This document shows, piece by piece, positions 54,642 through 62,350 of a stretch of DNA of 64,000 bases; within the stretch, counting starts at the first letter, position 1, and each line of letters opens with the position of its first letter. The notes beneath the pieces were generated by a model that saw only the letters and a program-made list of their open reading frames with translations, did no database searches and was not told the origin of the DNA. A program made the position numbers and the translations under genes. The stretch lies in NCBI RefSeq assembly GCF_000381925.1, contig NZ_KB907308.1, positions 620,001 to 684,000 on the forward strand, written 5' to 3'. The DNA is from Nocardia sp. BMG111209 (GTDB lineage Bacteria; Actinomycetota; Actinomycetes; Mycobacteriales; Mycobacteriaceae).

Positions 54642-56294
54642 TCAGCGCAGTTCGCGGCGGAGGATCTTGCCGCTGGCGGTTTTGGGGAGTTCGGCGACGA
54701 AGCGGATCGCGCGGGGGTATTTGTAGGCGGCCATGCGGGCCTTGCAGTAGGCGATCAGTTCGGGTTCGGTCGCGGATGCGCCGGGGTGCAGGGAGACGAC
54801 GGCGTGGACCGTTTCGCCGCGGTATTCGTCCGGGACGCCGATGACGGCGGCCTCGCGGACTGCCTCGTGGGTGTAGAGGACGTCCTCGACCTCGCGTGGC
54901 CATACCTTGTAGCCGGCGGCGATTATCATGTCCTTCTTGCGGTCCACGAGGTAGAACCAGCCGTCGGGGTCCATGAAACCTACGTCGCCGGTGCGTAGTT
55001 CGCCGTGCGGGAAGGGGGTGGCGGGGGTGTTCGGGCCCTGCCAGTAGCCGGCGGCCACCTGGGGGCCGGTGATCAGGAGTTCGCCTACCTCGCCCGGGGG
55101 GAGTTCGGTGTTCTCCTCGTCGACTATTCGGGCGTGGACGGCGGCGATCGGGACGCCGATCGACAGTGCGCCGGAGTCGGGGTCGACCGGGGCGCGGCGG
55201 TCCGGGGGGACCACGTGGGTGATCGAGGAGGTTTCGGTCAGGCCGTAGGCGTTGTGGAGGTAGCCGCCGAGGACGACTTCCAGTTTGTCGGCGACGGCCG
55301 GGGCTATCGGGGCGCCGCCGGAGTAGATCTTCGTCAGGGAGCGGAAGTCGTCCGGGGTTACAGTCGGTACCGCGGCCAGCGCGGCGAAGGCGGTGATGGC
55401 GCCGACGGTGAATACCGGGCGGTGTTCGCGGATCGCGTCGACCATGACCTCGGGGTGGAAGCGGTGGCCGAGTACCAGGGGTGCGGGGATCAGTAGTGAC
55501 AGGATCGCGTGGCCCACCAGGCCGGTGATGTGGAACAGGGGGGCGATGGCGAGGATGGCGTCTTCGGGGGTGAGTTGCATCCATTCGCGGTAGCTGCGGG
55601 CGTTGAAGACGAAGTTGGCGTGGGTGAGGCGGGCGCCCTTCGGGTCGCCGGTGGTGCCGGAGGTGTAGACCAGGAAGGCGGGGTCGTGGGGGTGCGCGGG
55701 TGGGACGGGGGCCGGGTGGCGGGCGGTGTATTGCTCGAGTAGTGCCAGCAGGTCGTGGGTGCCGTCGGTGGGGGTGCGAGGGGACAGGATTCGGTCGTCG
55801 TTGCGGGTTTGGAAGTCTCGGGCCGAGAAGGTGATGACCGTGTCCACCTGGGGGGCTTCGGTCAGGGCGGTTCGCGCTACCTCGTGTACCTCGTCCAGGC
55901 AGATCAGGGCTCGGGCGCCGGAATCGCGGAGGAGGTGACCCAGTTCGCGTTCCTTGTACATCGGGTTGACGGAGACGGCGATGCCGCCCGCCTTCCAGGT
56001 CGCGAGCATGCCGATCACGAACGCCGGGTCGTTCTGGGCGAAGAGGGCCAGGCGGTCGCCGGGGGCGAAGCCGAGGTCCTGGAGTGCCGTGGCCAGGGCG
56101 TCCGCGGCGGCGTCCAGGCCGGCCACGCTGATCACGCCGTCGAAGTAGCGGATCGCGTCCTGGTGGGGGGCGCGGCGGACCGCGTCGGCGAACATGTCCA
56201 GGAGGTTGGGGAATTCGGGCTCGATGTCGTGGGGCTGGCCGTCGCGGTACAGCGGCAGCCAGGGGCGGTCCGCGTAGCGGGGGGACTCGCTCAT
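54642..56294 (-). CDS. Acyl-CoA synthetase / AMP-dependent ligase
   Basis: The 550-residue ANL-family enzyme activates a carboxylic acid as adenylate then CoA thioester. Motifs: A3 YTSGTTGDPKG, A5 AYGLTETSS, A8 GELRTGDVGFMDPDGWFYLVDRKKDMIIAAGYKVWPREVE, and catalytic Lys near the end in PKTASGKILRREL. Length and motifs fit medium/long-chain fatty-acid or aromatic acid CoA ligases. Start ATG at 56294. It precedes a leftward operon of ring/alkyl-acid enzymes only by 22 bases from ohr. Confidence 0.93.
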   Translation of the reverse strand: MSESPRYADRPWLPLYRDGQPHDIEPEFPNLLDMFADAVRRAPHQDAIRYFDGVISVAGLDAAADALATALQDLGFAPGDRLALFAQNDPAFVIGMLATWKAGGIAVSVNPMYKERELGHLLRDSGARALICLDEVHEVARTALTEAPQVDTVITFSARDFQTRNDDRILSPRTPTDGTHDLLALLEQYTARHPAPVPPAHPHDPAFLVYTSGTTGDPKGARLTHANFVFNARSYREWMQLTPEDAILAIAPLFHITGLVGHAILSLLIPAPLVLGHRFHPEVMVDAIREHRPVFTVGAITAFAALAAVPTVTPDDFRSLTKIYSGGAPIAPAVADKLEVVLGGYLHNAYGLTETSSITHVVPPDRRAPVDPDSGALSIGVPIAAVHARIVDEENTELPPGEVGELLITGPQVAAGYWQGPNTPATPFPHGELRTGDVGFMDPDGWFYLVDRKKDMIIAAGYKVWPREVEDVLYTHEAVREAAVIGVPDEYRGETVHAVVSLHPGASATEPELIAYCKARMAAYKYPRAIRFVAELPKTASGKILRRELR

Positions 56295-56316
56295 CGGATG
56301 TTCCGGTTCCTTCCGC

Positions 56317-56751
56317 TCATCCCGCAACGCGGGCGCGGATCTCGACCGGGATGTTGCCGCGCGTGGCGTTCGAGTACGGGCACACCGTATGGGCCTCTTC
56401 GGCGAGTTTCCGGCAGGTCGCCTCGTCGACGCCCGGGATCTCGACGTCGAGGACGACGGCCAGGCCGAAGGCGTCCCCGACCGGGCCCATGCTGACCTCG
56501 GCGGTGACGACGGACTGTGCGGTGTCGATCTTGTTGCGGCGGCCGGCCACGCCCAGGGCGCCCTGGAAGCAGGCGGCGTAGCCGGCGGCGAACAGCTGTT
56601 CCGGGTTCGTCGCGCCACCGGGGCCGCCGAGCGCGACCGGCGGGCGCAGGTCGACGTCGAGGAGGCCGTCGTCGCTGCGGGCGTGGCCGGCGCGGCCGCC
56701 CGTCGCGGTGACGCGGGCGGTGTAGGCGATCCGGTCGAGCTCGGTGGTCAT
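56317..56751 (-). CDS. OsmC/Ohr-family organic hydroperoxide resistance protein
   Basis: Reduces organic hydroperoxides. The 144-residue protein has the two redox cysteines, in GYAACFQGAL and HTVCPYSNATRGN, the Ohr signature, and the conserved GGPGGATNPEQLFAAGYAA. AAAGGGG is 9 bases before the ATG. It sits 22 bases upstream of the acyl-CoA synthetase and 35 bases after the LeuD-like gene, so it may be part of the operon. Confidence 0.92.
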   Translation of the reverse strand: MTTELDRIAYTARVTATGGRAGHARSDDGLLDVDLRPPVALGGPGGATNPEQLFAAGYAACFQGALGVAGRRNKIDTAQSVVTAEVSMGPVGDAFGLAVVLDVEIPGVDEATCRKLAEEAHTVCPYSNATRGNIPVEIRARVAG

Positions 56752-56786
56752 GTGGGATAACCCCTTTCGTGGCGAGGTGGCGGTGG

Positions 56787-57329
56787 TCAGTGCGCGGCGG
56801 CGGGGGCCGTGACCGCGCCGGACGGGCCGTACTGGGCGCGCAGCAGGTTGAGTCCGCCGCCGGCCTCGATGACGTCGATCGCGTGCTTGCTCGGGGCCGT
56901 GCCGACCAGTTCCTGACCGGTCCGGGCGATGCGGACGGTGGCGGTGCGCCAGTCGACCTCGATGTCGTCCCAGCGCTGGACGGCGGCCGCGATTCCGGGG
57001 ACGGTCACCAGCGGCATGCCCTGGTAGAGCTCGCCGCGCCAGAATCCGGGGGCGTACGACTCCGCGACGACCGCGACGATGCCGGCGTTGCGCATCGCGA
57101 TCATGGCCGGGTAGTGCGGGTGGCCGTAGCCGAAGTTGCGGCCGCCGACCAGGATGTCGCCGGGGCGCACCTCGTCGACGAACGACGGGTCGTACGCCCG
57201 CATCAGCACCGAGCGGAGCTTGTCCGGGTCGTAGTACTTGATGTTCGTGACGCCGATGACCAGGTCGATGTCGAAGTCGTCGCCGAACTTCCAGGCCACC
57301 CGGCCGTCGAAGATCTGCTCGACGGTCAT
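56787..57329 (-). CDS. Aconitase-family hydro-lyase small subunit (LeuD-like)
   Basis: The 180-residue swivel-domain subunit has the conserved VWKFGDDFDIDLVI-type start (here GRVAWKFGDDFDIDLVIGV), GGRNFGYGHPHYP (substrate-loop GxNFGxG), and the C-terminal YAPGFWRGELYQG. The classic LeuD GS-SR/E segment reads GGRNFGYGHPH, suggesting a non-leucine substrate. ATG 57329 overlaps the large-subunit stop by ATGA. Together they likely hydrate/dehydrate an alkylmalate-type substrate. Confidence 0.85.
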   Translation of the reverse strand: MTVEQIFDGRVAWKFGDDFDIDLVIGVTNIKYYDPDKLRSVLMRAYDPSFVDEVRPGDILVGGRNFGYGHPHYPAMIAMRNAGIVAVVAESYAPGFWRGELYQGMPLVTVPGIAAAVQRWDDIEVDWRTATVRIARTGQELVGTAPSKHAIDVIEAGGGLNLLRAQYGPSGAVTAPAAAH

Positions 57330-58591
57330 GCCAGCACCTCCCGGGGGTCGACGATCTTCCCGGCGAGCGCGGACGCCGCCACGGTGTAGGCCGAGCCCAT
57401 GTAGATCTCGGCGTCGGTGCTGCCCATCCGCCCCGAGATGTTGAGGACTCCGGTGGAGATGCACTTGTCGCCGGGTTGCAGCGGGGAGGCGTATCCGACG
57501 CAGAAATCGCAGGACGCCTCGGCGACCCGCGCGCCGGCCGCGGTGAGGATGTCGAGCAGACCCTCGGATCGGGCCTGGTCGTAGATCTGCTTCGAGGTGG
57601 GGACGACGTTGAACTGCACGCCGGACGCCACCTTCCGGCCGCGCAGGATCTCCGCCGCGGCCCGGATCTCCTCGATCCGCCCGCTGGCGCAGGATCCGAT
57701 GTAGGCGTGCTGGAGTTCGGTGCCGGCCAGGTCCTCGACGGGCCGGGTGTTGCTCGACTTGGCCGAGCCCGGGAGCACGACCTGCGGCGACAACGCGTCC
57801 AGGTCGATGTGGTGGGTCGCCGAGTAGACGGCGTCGGGATCGCTGCGGACCGGGTCGAAATCGCCGCGGGCCACCCGCCGCGAATATTCCAGCGACAGTT
57901 CGTCCGGGTTGAAGATCGCCGAGACGGCGCCGGTGAACATGGCCATCGCGCACAGGCCTTGGCGGCGGCCGATCGGCATCGACTCGGCGCCGGGACCGGT
58001 GTACTCCATCACCTGGTGTGCGCAGGCGTCCGCGCCGTGGGTGGCGATGATGTGGTGGATGAGGTCGCGGTTGTCGACGCCCGCCGCGAAGCCGCCCGCC
58101 AGGTGGAAGCGGGTGCTCGCGGGTACGTCGAGGTAGACCGCGCCGGTCACCCAGGCCTCGAGCAGATCCTTGCGGACTCCCCAGCCGAGGGCGCCGAGCG
58201 CGCCGAGTCCGCTGATGTGCCCGTCGAAGTGGACCAGGAACGAGCCGGGGGCGGCATAACCGAGTTCGGCGGCGACCTGGTGGCCGATCCCGACCCCCTC
58301 GTGCACCTCGACCCCGTTGAGCCGGCCCCACTCGCGGGTGACGTTGTGCATCTCGAGTTCGCGCTCGTTGTTGCGCGTGGTCATGTGGTCGATGAACAGG
58401 ACGTACCGCTCGGGATCCTTGACCCGCCCGATGCCGAAGTCCTCCTTCATCTGGCGGAACATGACGTCGGTGTAGCCGGGGTAGTCGTAGGCGATCATGT
58501 GGTCCGGCCGGAACGGCGCGTTCTGCCCGGGTACCACGCGGTCCAGGCCGCCCGCGCGGGCCAGGATCTTCTCGGTGACGGTCGATCCCAC
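57326..58591 (-). CDS. Aconitase-family hydro-lyase large subunit (LeuC-like, [4Fe-4S])
   Basis: The 421-residue protein shows GSTVTEKILARAGG, DHMTTRNN, the Cys ligands in IGSCASGRIEEI and CDFCVGY, and GSCASGR-SSDAEIYMGS loops of the homoaconitase/isopropylmalate dehydratase family. Together with the small subunit it should need a [4Fe-4S] cluster. GTG 58591 has GGAGG 7 bases upstream and lies 2 bases after the lyase stop. In nicotinate-fermenting clostridia the related DmdAB hydrates dimethylmaleate. Confidence 0.88.
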   Translation of the reverse strand: MGSTVTEKILARAGGLDRVVPGQNAPFRPDHMIAYDYPGYTDVMFRQMKEDFGIGRVKDPERYVLFIDHMTTRNNERELEMHNVTREWGRLNGVEVHEGVGIGHQVAAELGYAAPGSFLVHFDGHISGLGALGALGWGVRKDLLEAWVTGAVYLDVPASTRFHLAGGFAAGVDNRDLIHHIIATHGADACAHQVMEYTGPGAESMPIGRRQGLCAMAMFTGAVSAIFNPDELSLEYSRRVARGDFDPVRSDPDAVYSATHHIDLDALSPQVVLPGSAKSSNTRPVEDLAGTELQHAYIGSCASGRIEEIRAAAEILRGRKVASGVQFNVVPTSKQIYDQARSEGLLDILTAAGARVAEASCDFCVGYASPLQPGDKCISTGVLNISGRMGSTDAEIYMGSAYTVAASALAGKIVDPREVLA

Positions 58592-58593
58592 GG

Positions 58594-59466
58594 TCAGACC
58601 TCCACGGCGGCGGGTAGGTAGGTGCGCTGACGTTCCTCCATCTCGGGGAAGCCGATCAGGTCCACGAAATCCTCGTGTTCCATGTAGCGGCCCGAGACGG
58701 CGGGCAGCGGCTCGCCGGCGGCGAGGCGGGTGAACGAATCGCGGATCGCGGTCGCCGCCGCGAGGACGCCGTGCGTGGCGACCAGGGCGATCTTGATGCC
58801 CGCCGCGGTCATCGCCTCGTCGGTGAATTCGCGTTCGACCCAGGTCCACGCGGTCAGCGAGGCGACCAGGGGTACGCCGGTGAGCTCGTGACACCGCTGC
58901 CATTCCGCGAGGGTCCGGAAGGTCTTGGAGACCGGCATGATCAGGTCGGCGCCGGCGTCGACGTAGGCCCGGGCGCGCTCGAGCGCCGCCTCGCCGACCG
59001 CGTCCGTGCGGGCGATGAGCAGGACGTCCTCGCCCAGACCGTCCTTGGCCGCGCGGACCTTGCCGGTGGCCTCGGCCAGCGGGGTCACCTCGACGGGGTC
59101 GCCGACGCAGATCGGGCAGCGCTTGGGCGAGACCTGATCCTCCATGAAGACCGCGGACACGCCGGCGCGGCGCATCCCGGCCGCGGTGCGATTGGCGTTG
59201 ATCGCGTTGCCGTAGCCGGTGTCGATATCGGCGATGATCGGCAGCTCACAGGCCTCGCGGATCTTGCGGACGGCGTCGATGCCCTCCGTCGCCGTGAACA
59301 CCTCGGCGTCGGGCATGCCCAGCGCCGCGGCGATCGCGAAGCCGGAGGCGCAGACCGCGGTGAAACCCGCCTGCGCCGCGATGCGGGCCGAGAGACCGTC
59401 CCAGACGCCGGGGGCGTGGATGACGCCGTCCCGGGCGATCAGCTCGGTCAGGGAGGGGTGTGTCAT
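58594..59466 (-). CDS. Isocitrate lyase / PEP mutase superfamily lyase
   Basis: The 290-residue protein has HAPGVWDGLSARIAAQAGFTAVCASGFAIAAALGMPDAE, IADIDTGYGNA (metal-binding Asp), EDQVSPKRCPICVG (replacing KKCGH of isocitrate lyase) and IARTDAVGEAALERARAYVDAGAD. This is the methylisocitrate/dimethylmalate-lyase type, cleaving a 2-hydroxy-3-alkyl diacid to pyruvate. ATG 59466 follows AGGTGG. A palindrome lies 20 bases upstream, and a 198-base gap separates it from the FAD gene, so it may have its own promoter. Confidence 0.87.
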   Translation of the reverse strand: MTHPSLTELIARDGVIHAPGVWDGLSARIAAQAGFTAVCASGFAIAAALGMPDAEVFTATEGIDAVRKIREACELPIIADIDTGYGNAINANRTAAGMRRAGVSAVFMEDQVSPKRCPICVGDPVEVTPLAEATGKVRAAKDGLGEDVLLIARTDAVGEAALERARAYVDAGADLIMPVSKTFRTLAEWQRCHELTGVPLVASLTAWTWVEREFTDEAMTAAGIKIALVATHGVLAAATAIRDSFTRLAAGEPLPAVSGRYMEHEDFVDLIGFPEMEERQRTYLPAAVEV

Positions 59467-59487
59467 ACGAACCACCTGTTTCATAAT

Positions 59488-59503
59488 GCGGAACGCTTTC
59501 CGC
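59488..59503. promoter_or_regulatory. Palindromic operator upstream of lyase gene
   Basis: GCGGAACGCTTTCCGC: GCGGAA and TTCCGC arms around four bases, in the 198-base gap between the FAD oxidoreductase and lyase genes, just above the lyase start. The half-site TTCCGC with a TAT flank resembles IclR-type operators of aromatic/acid catabolism; no such regulator gene lies in the window. Confidence 0.55.
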
Positions 59504-59664
59504 TATTCGATACTTACGGTAGGCCCCGGATGTGGTCGGGTCAATGTCCCGTCCGTCCGGGGTCCGGCGCTTCGCGCCCTGGTCGGGGCAGCATTCAGCG
59601 ACGCGGGGGACTGCCCCCGAGGGGGACCGGGCAGTCCTCCGCGCGCTGCGGACCGGTGCGGTGG

Positions 59665-61275
59665 CTAGCCGACGAACATGTCGTTCACCGCCCGGTAGGC
59701 ATAGGTGTAGTTGCGGGCGTTCGCCAGGCCGGTGACGTAGCCCTTGAGCTCGCGGGTGGCCGCGGCGTTGCCGGTGGCGTACAGCCCGGCGATCGGGCTG
59801 CCGTCGCGCCGCAGCACCCGCGCCGAGGGGTCGATCGCCAGGCCGAGCGAGCACAGGCCGACGCCGAGCACGTGCAGGGGTACCGCGTAGTACGGCGCGG
59901 TGGCGATCGCACCGAGATTGGGGTTCGGGTAGCGGGGATCGCCGTACGCCTTGCGGGCGAAAGGTAGTGAGCCCCGGCCGAATTCGGTGTCCTCGCCCGC
60001 GGCGGCGAAGTCGTCGAACCGCGCGACGGTGGCGGTCAGGCCCGCCGCGTCGATGCCGGTTCCGGCCGCGAGGTCGGCGAGCGAGTCGAATCGGAGGACG
60101 TCGGCCGGATAGTCGGCGCCCGGCGGATAGGGGCCCAGCGGGTAGTGGCGGCGGAACGATTCGTCGAAGACGAGCCAGCACGGGAAGTTCGCCCACCGCT
60201 TGTGCCGCGAGTCGAAGGTGCGCAGGCCGCGGATCAGCGCGCCGTAGTAGCTCTCGTCGCCGAACCGGTGGCCGTCGCGGTTCACGACGATCGAGTGCGG
60301 GAAGCCGAGATTCTCGAGCAGCTGGCTGAACAACGGCTCGTCGCTGCCGGGGTGGGTCCGTCCCTCGAAGCGCGCGCCGAGTACCACGAACGGATCCGCG
60401 CCGCGGACCACGGTCGCGCCGACGCTCTGGCCCAGCGTGAGCCCGTCGCCGCTGACGACCGGCGGGGACGCCTCGATCAGTTCGGGGACGTCCTCGAGTT
60501 CGGCGGCATCGGATGCGTTGCCGTAGCCGCCGACGGCGAGCAGTACGCCCCGGGTCGCGGTGATCTCGACCGGGCCGTCGGGGCCCTCGGCGATCACCCC
60601 GGTCACCCGGTCGTTCTCGTGGCGCAGGGCGACCACGCGGTGTTCGAGGCGGCATTCCACACCGCGGCGGACGAGGGCCTCGCGGGCGAAACCGGCCGCC
60701 AGGCCGAGGCCGTGGGTCAGCAGGTCGTCGCGCTCGCGCTCAGCGGCGAGGGCGAGGCGGGCGTCCAGGTCGCCGGCGAGGACGTGATAGCTCTCGTCGC
60801 GGGTGACTCCGGTGCGGTAGTAGACGCTGGGCCGCAGGCGGTCGCGCCACGGGCCGAGGTCGGACCCGGGGACCGCGACTTCGAGCAGACGGCCCTGGGA
60901 GGTGGACCCGGCGCACGGCTCGTACAGGTCGGCCGCGTCCCGGATCAGCGAGAACGGCACGCCCGCCGCGGTGAACCAGCGGGTGGCCTCGATCGCGGAC
61001 TCGAGGTATTCGCGGCGGGCCGCGCGGTCGACCGGGCGGCCGCTGCCCTGGACCTGGTCGAGATAGTCCTCGGTGGCGGCCAGGGTGTCGGTGCCGTCGT
61101 CGAGATGATTGGCGCCGACCCAGCAGAACCCGCCGCTGTAGGCGGCTACACCGCCGATCATCGTGGAGCGTTCCAGCACGAGCACCCGGGCACCCAGGTC
61201 GTGCGCGCGCACCGCCGCGGCGAGACCGCCGAGACCGCCGCCGACGCAGACGACGTCGTATTCGGTCGCACTCAT
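59665..61275 (-). CDS. FAD-dependent oxidoreductase, fumarate-reductase/ketosteroid dehydrogenase type
   Basis: The 536-residue flavoprotein has the Rossmann FAD motif VVCVGGGLGGLAAAVRAHD, GGVAAYSGGFCWVG, and the C-terminal FAD-contact region LYATGNAAATRELKGYVTGLANARNYTYAYRAVNDM. It resembles the succinate dehydrogenase/fumarate reductase flavoprotein-like family that oxidises or reduces alpha,beta C-C bonds of acids or ketosteroids. No signal peptide. ATG 61275 overlaps the small ORF stop by ATGA, suggesting coupling. Confidence 0.87.
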   Translation of the reverse strand: MSATEYDVVCVGGGLGGLAAAVRAHDLGARVLVLERSTMIGGVAAYSGGFCWVGANHLDDGTDTLAATEDYLDQVQGSGRPVDRAARREYLESAIEATRWFTAAGVPFSLIRDAADLYEPCAGSTSQGRLLEVAVPGSDLGPWRDRLRPSVYYRTGVTRDESYHVLAGDLDARLALAAERERDDLLTHGLGLAAGFAREALVRRGVECRLEHRVVALRHENDRVTGVIAEGPDGPVEITATRGVLLAVGGYGNASDAAELEDVPELIEASPPVVSGDGLTLGQSVGATVVRGADPFVVLGARFEGRTHPGSDEPLFSQLLENLGFPHSIVVNRDGHRFGDESYYGALIRGLRTFDSRHKRWANFPCWLVFDESFRRHYPLGPYPPGADYPADVLRFDSLADLAAGTGIDAAGLTATVARFDDFAAAGEDTEFGRGSLPFARKAYGDPRYPNPNLGAIATAPYYAVPLHVLGVGLCSLGLAIDPSARVLRRDGSPIAGLYATGNAAATRELKGYVTGLANARNYTYAYRAVNDMFVG

Positions 61276-61352
61276 CGGGCCGTCGCCGGGTTCACGATGC
61301 GGCCGAGCTGCGCTCCTACACTCGGACGGGCGAGCGTCGAATCGGAACTCAT
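61272..61352 (-). CDS. Small ORF (26 codons) coupled to FAD oxidoreductase
   Basis: Reads MSSDSTLARPSVGAQLGRIV then NPATAR. GAAGGAG is 8 bases before the ATG, and its stop overlaps the ATG of the FAD gene by ATGA. It starts 18 bases after the cyclase gene ends. A good ribosome binding site and tight spacing support translation, but its length means it may be a leader whose translation enables that of the FAD gene rather than a functional peptide. Confidence 0.5.
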   Translation of the reverse strand: MSSDSTLARPSVGAQLGRIVNPATAR

Positions 61353-61370
61353 GGCGTGATCTCCTTCGGG

Positions 61371-62333
61371 TCAGAGCACGGCGACCGGTGCGAGGGGGCT
61401 GCCGGTGCCGCCGGGCAGTCGTAGCGGGGCCGCCACGATCAGGAAGTCCGAGCCGCCGCGCTCGGCCAGGGCGTCGGCGAGCTCCTCGAGGGCGAGGTTG
61501 TGCAGCAGGTGGACGCCGAGATGGACTAGGGCGAGCACGTGGATCGGCAGCCGGTGCTCGTCGACGGCCGGGAAGTTGTCCGCCGAGCCGTCGGTGCCGA
61601 GCAGGCCGCAGTCCAGTTCGGCGACGACGCGCATCGCGCTGTGGTGCAGGCCGGCGATGGGGCCGTATTTCTGCTCGGCCGTGCGGCCCTCGGCCGCGGC
61701 GGCGCTCGCCGAACCGGCCACCGCGCGAGCGCGGCCGGTGCGGATGATCAGGGCGTCGCCGGGGTGCAGGTCCGGGGCGGCCGCGCGCAGGTCGTCCTCG
61801 GTCACCGGGTCACCGCCCGCGAGGTGGTCGACGCCGCGCAGGCGCGGGACGTCCACCAGCACGGCGCGGGTGACGACCGGTCCCCCGGCGAGCATGTCGC
61901 CGATCGACGCGCCGGACATGTCGACCATCGACGCGAACGGGCGGCCGTTGTAGCCGATACCGCCGTAGCCGATGTGGCACAGCGCGTCCATGTGGGTGTT
62001 GTCGAGGCCGTGGCACTGGATGTGCACTTGGTCGCTGGCGGCCTGGACGTCGCCGCCGGCGTTCGAGCCCCAGGCCGTCACCATCTCGTGGCGGACCGCG
62101 TGGTCCAGGCCCTGTGGGTAGTAGGGCGGATCGGCCGGGTCCAGCGGCCGGCCGAGCGAGACCACCGTCCCGGTCCGGACGGCCGCGGTCGCCCGCAGCA
62201 CGTTCCGGGTGGTGACGAGGTTGAGGGTCCCGCGTTCGTCGTCGGCGCCCCAGCGTCCCCAGTTCGGCCGGACGCCGAGGTGGACGGCGTGCGCGTGCAC
62301 CTCGTCGGGAGACTTCTGCCGGTATTCGGTCAT
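61371..62333 (-). CDS. Cyclase-family protein (kynurenine formamidase-like hydrolase)
   Basis: The 320-residue protein belongs to the metal-dependent cyclase/formamidase fold: NWGRWGADDERGTLNLVT, the H-x-G-T-H-x-D-x-P-like variant HCHGLDNTHMDALCHIGY giving metal ligands, and DALIIRTG, LGTDG. Family members hydrolyse N-formyl or cyclic amide/ester bonds. ATG 62333 was chosen for GGAGG 8 bases upstream; an ATG at 62354 would overlap the hydrolase stop. Confidence 0.85.
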   Translation of the reverse strand: MTEYRQKSPDEVHAHAVHLGVRPNWGRWGADDERGTLNLVTTRNVLRATAAVRTGTVVSLGRPLDPADPPYYPQGLDHAVRHEMVTAWGSNAGGDVQAASDQVHIQCHGLDNTHMDALCHIGYGGIGYNGRPFASMVDMSGASIGDMLAGGPVVTRAVLVDVPRLRGVDHLAGGDPVTEDDLRAAAPDLHPGDALIIRTGRARAVAGSASAAAAEGRTAEQKYGPIAGLHHSAMRVVAELDCGLLGTDGSADNFPAVDEHRLPIHVLALVHLGVHLLHNLALEELADALAERGGSDFLIVAAPLRLPGGTGSPLAPVAVL

Positions 62334-62350
62334 GATCCGTACCTCCGTCG

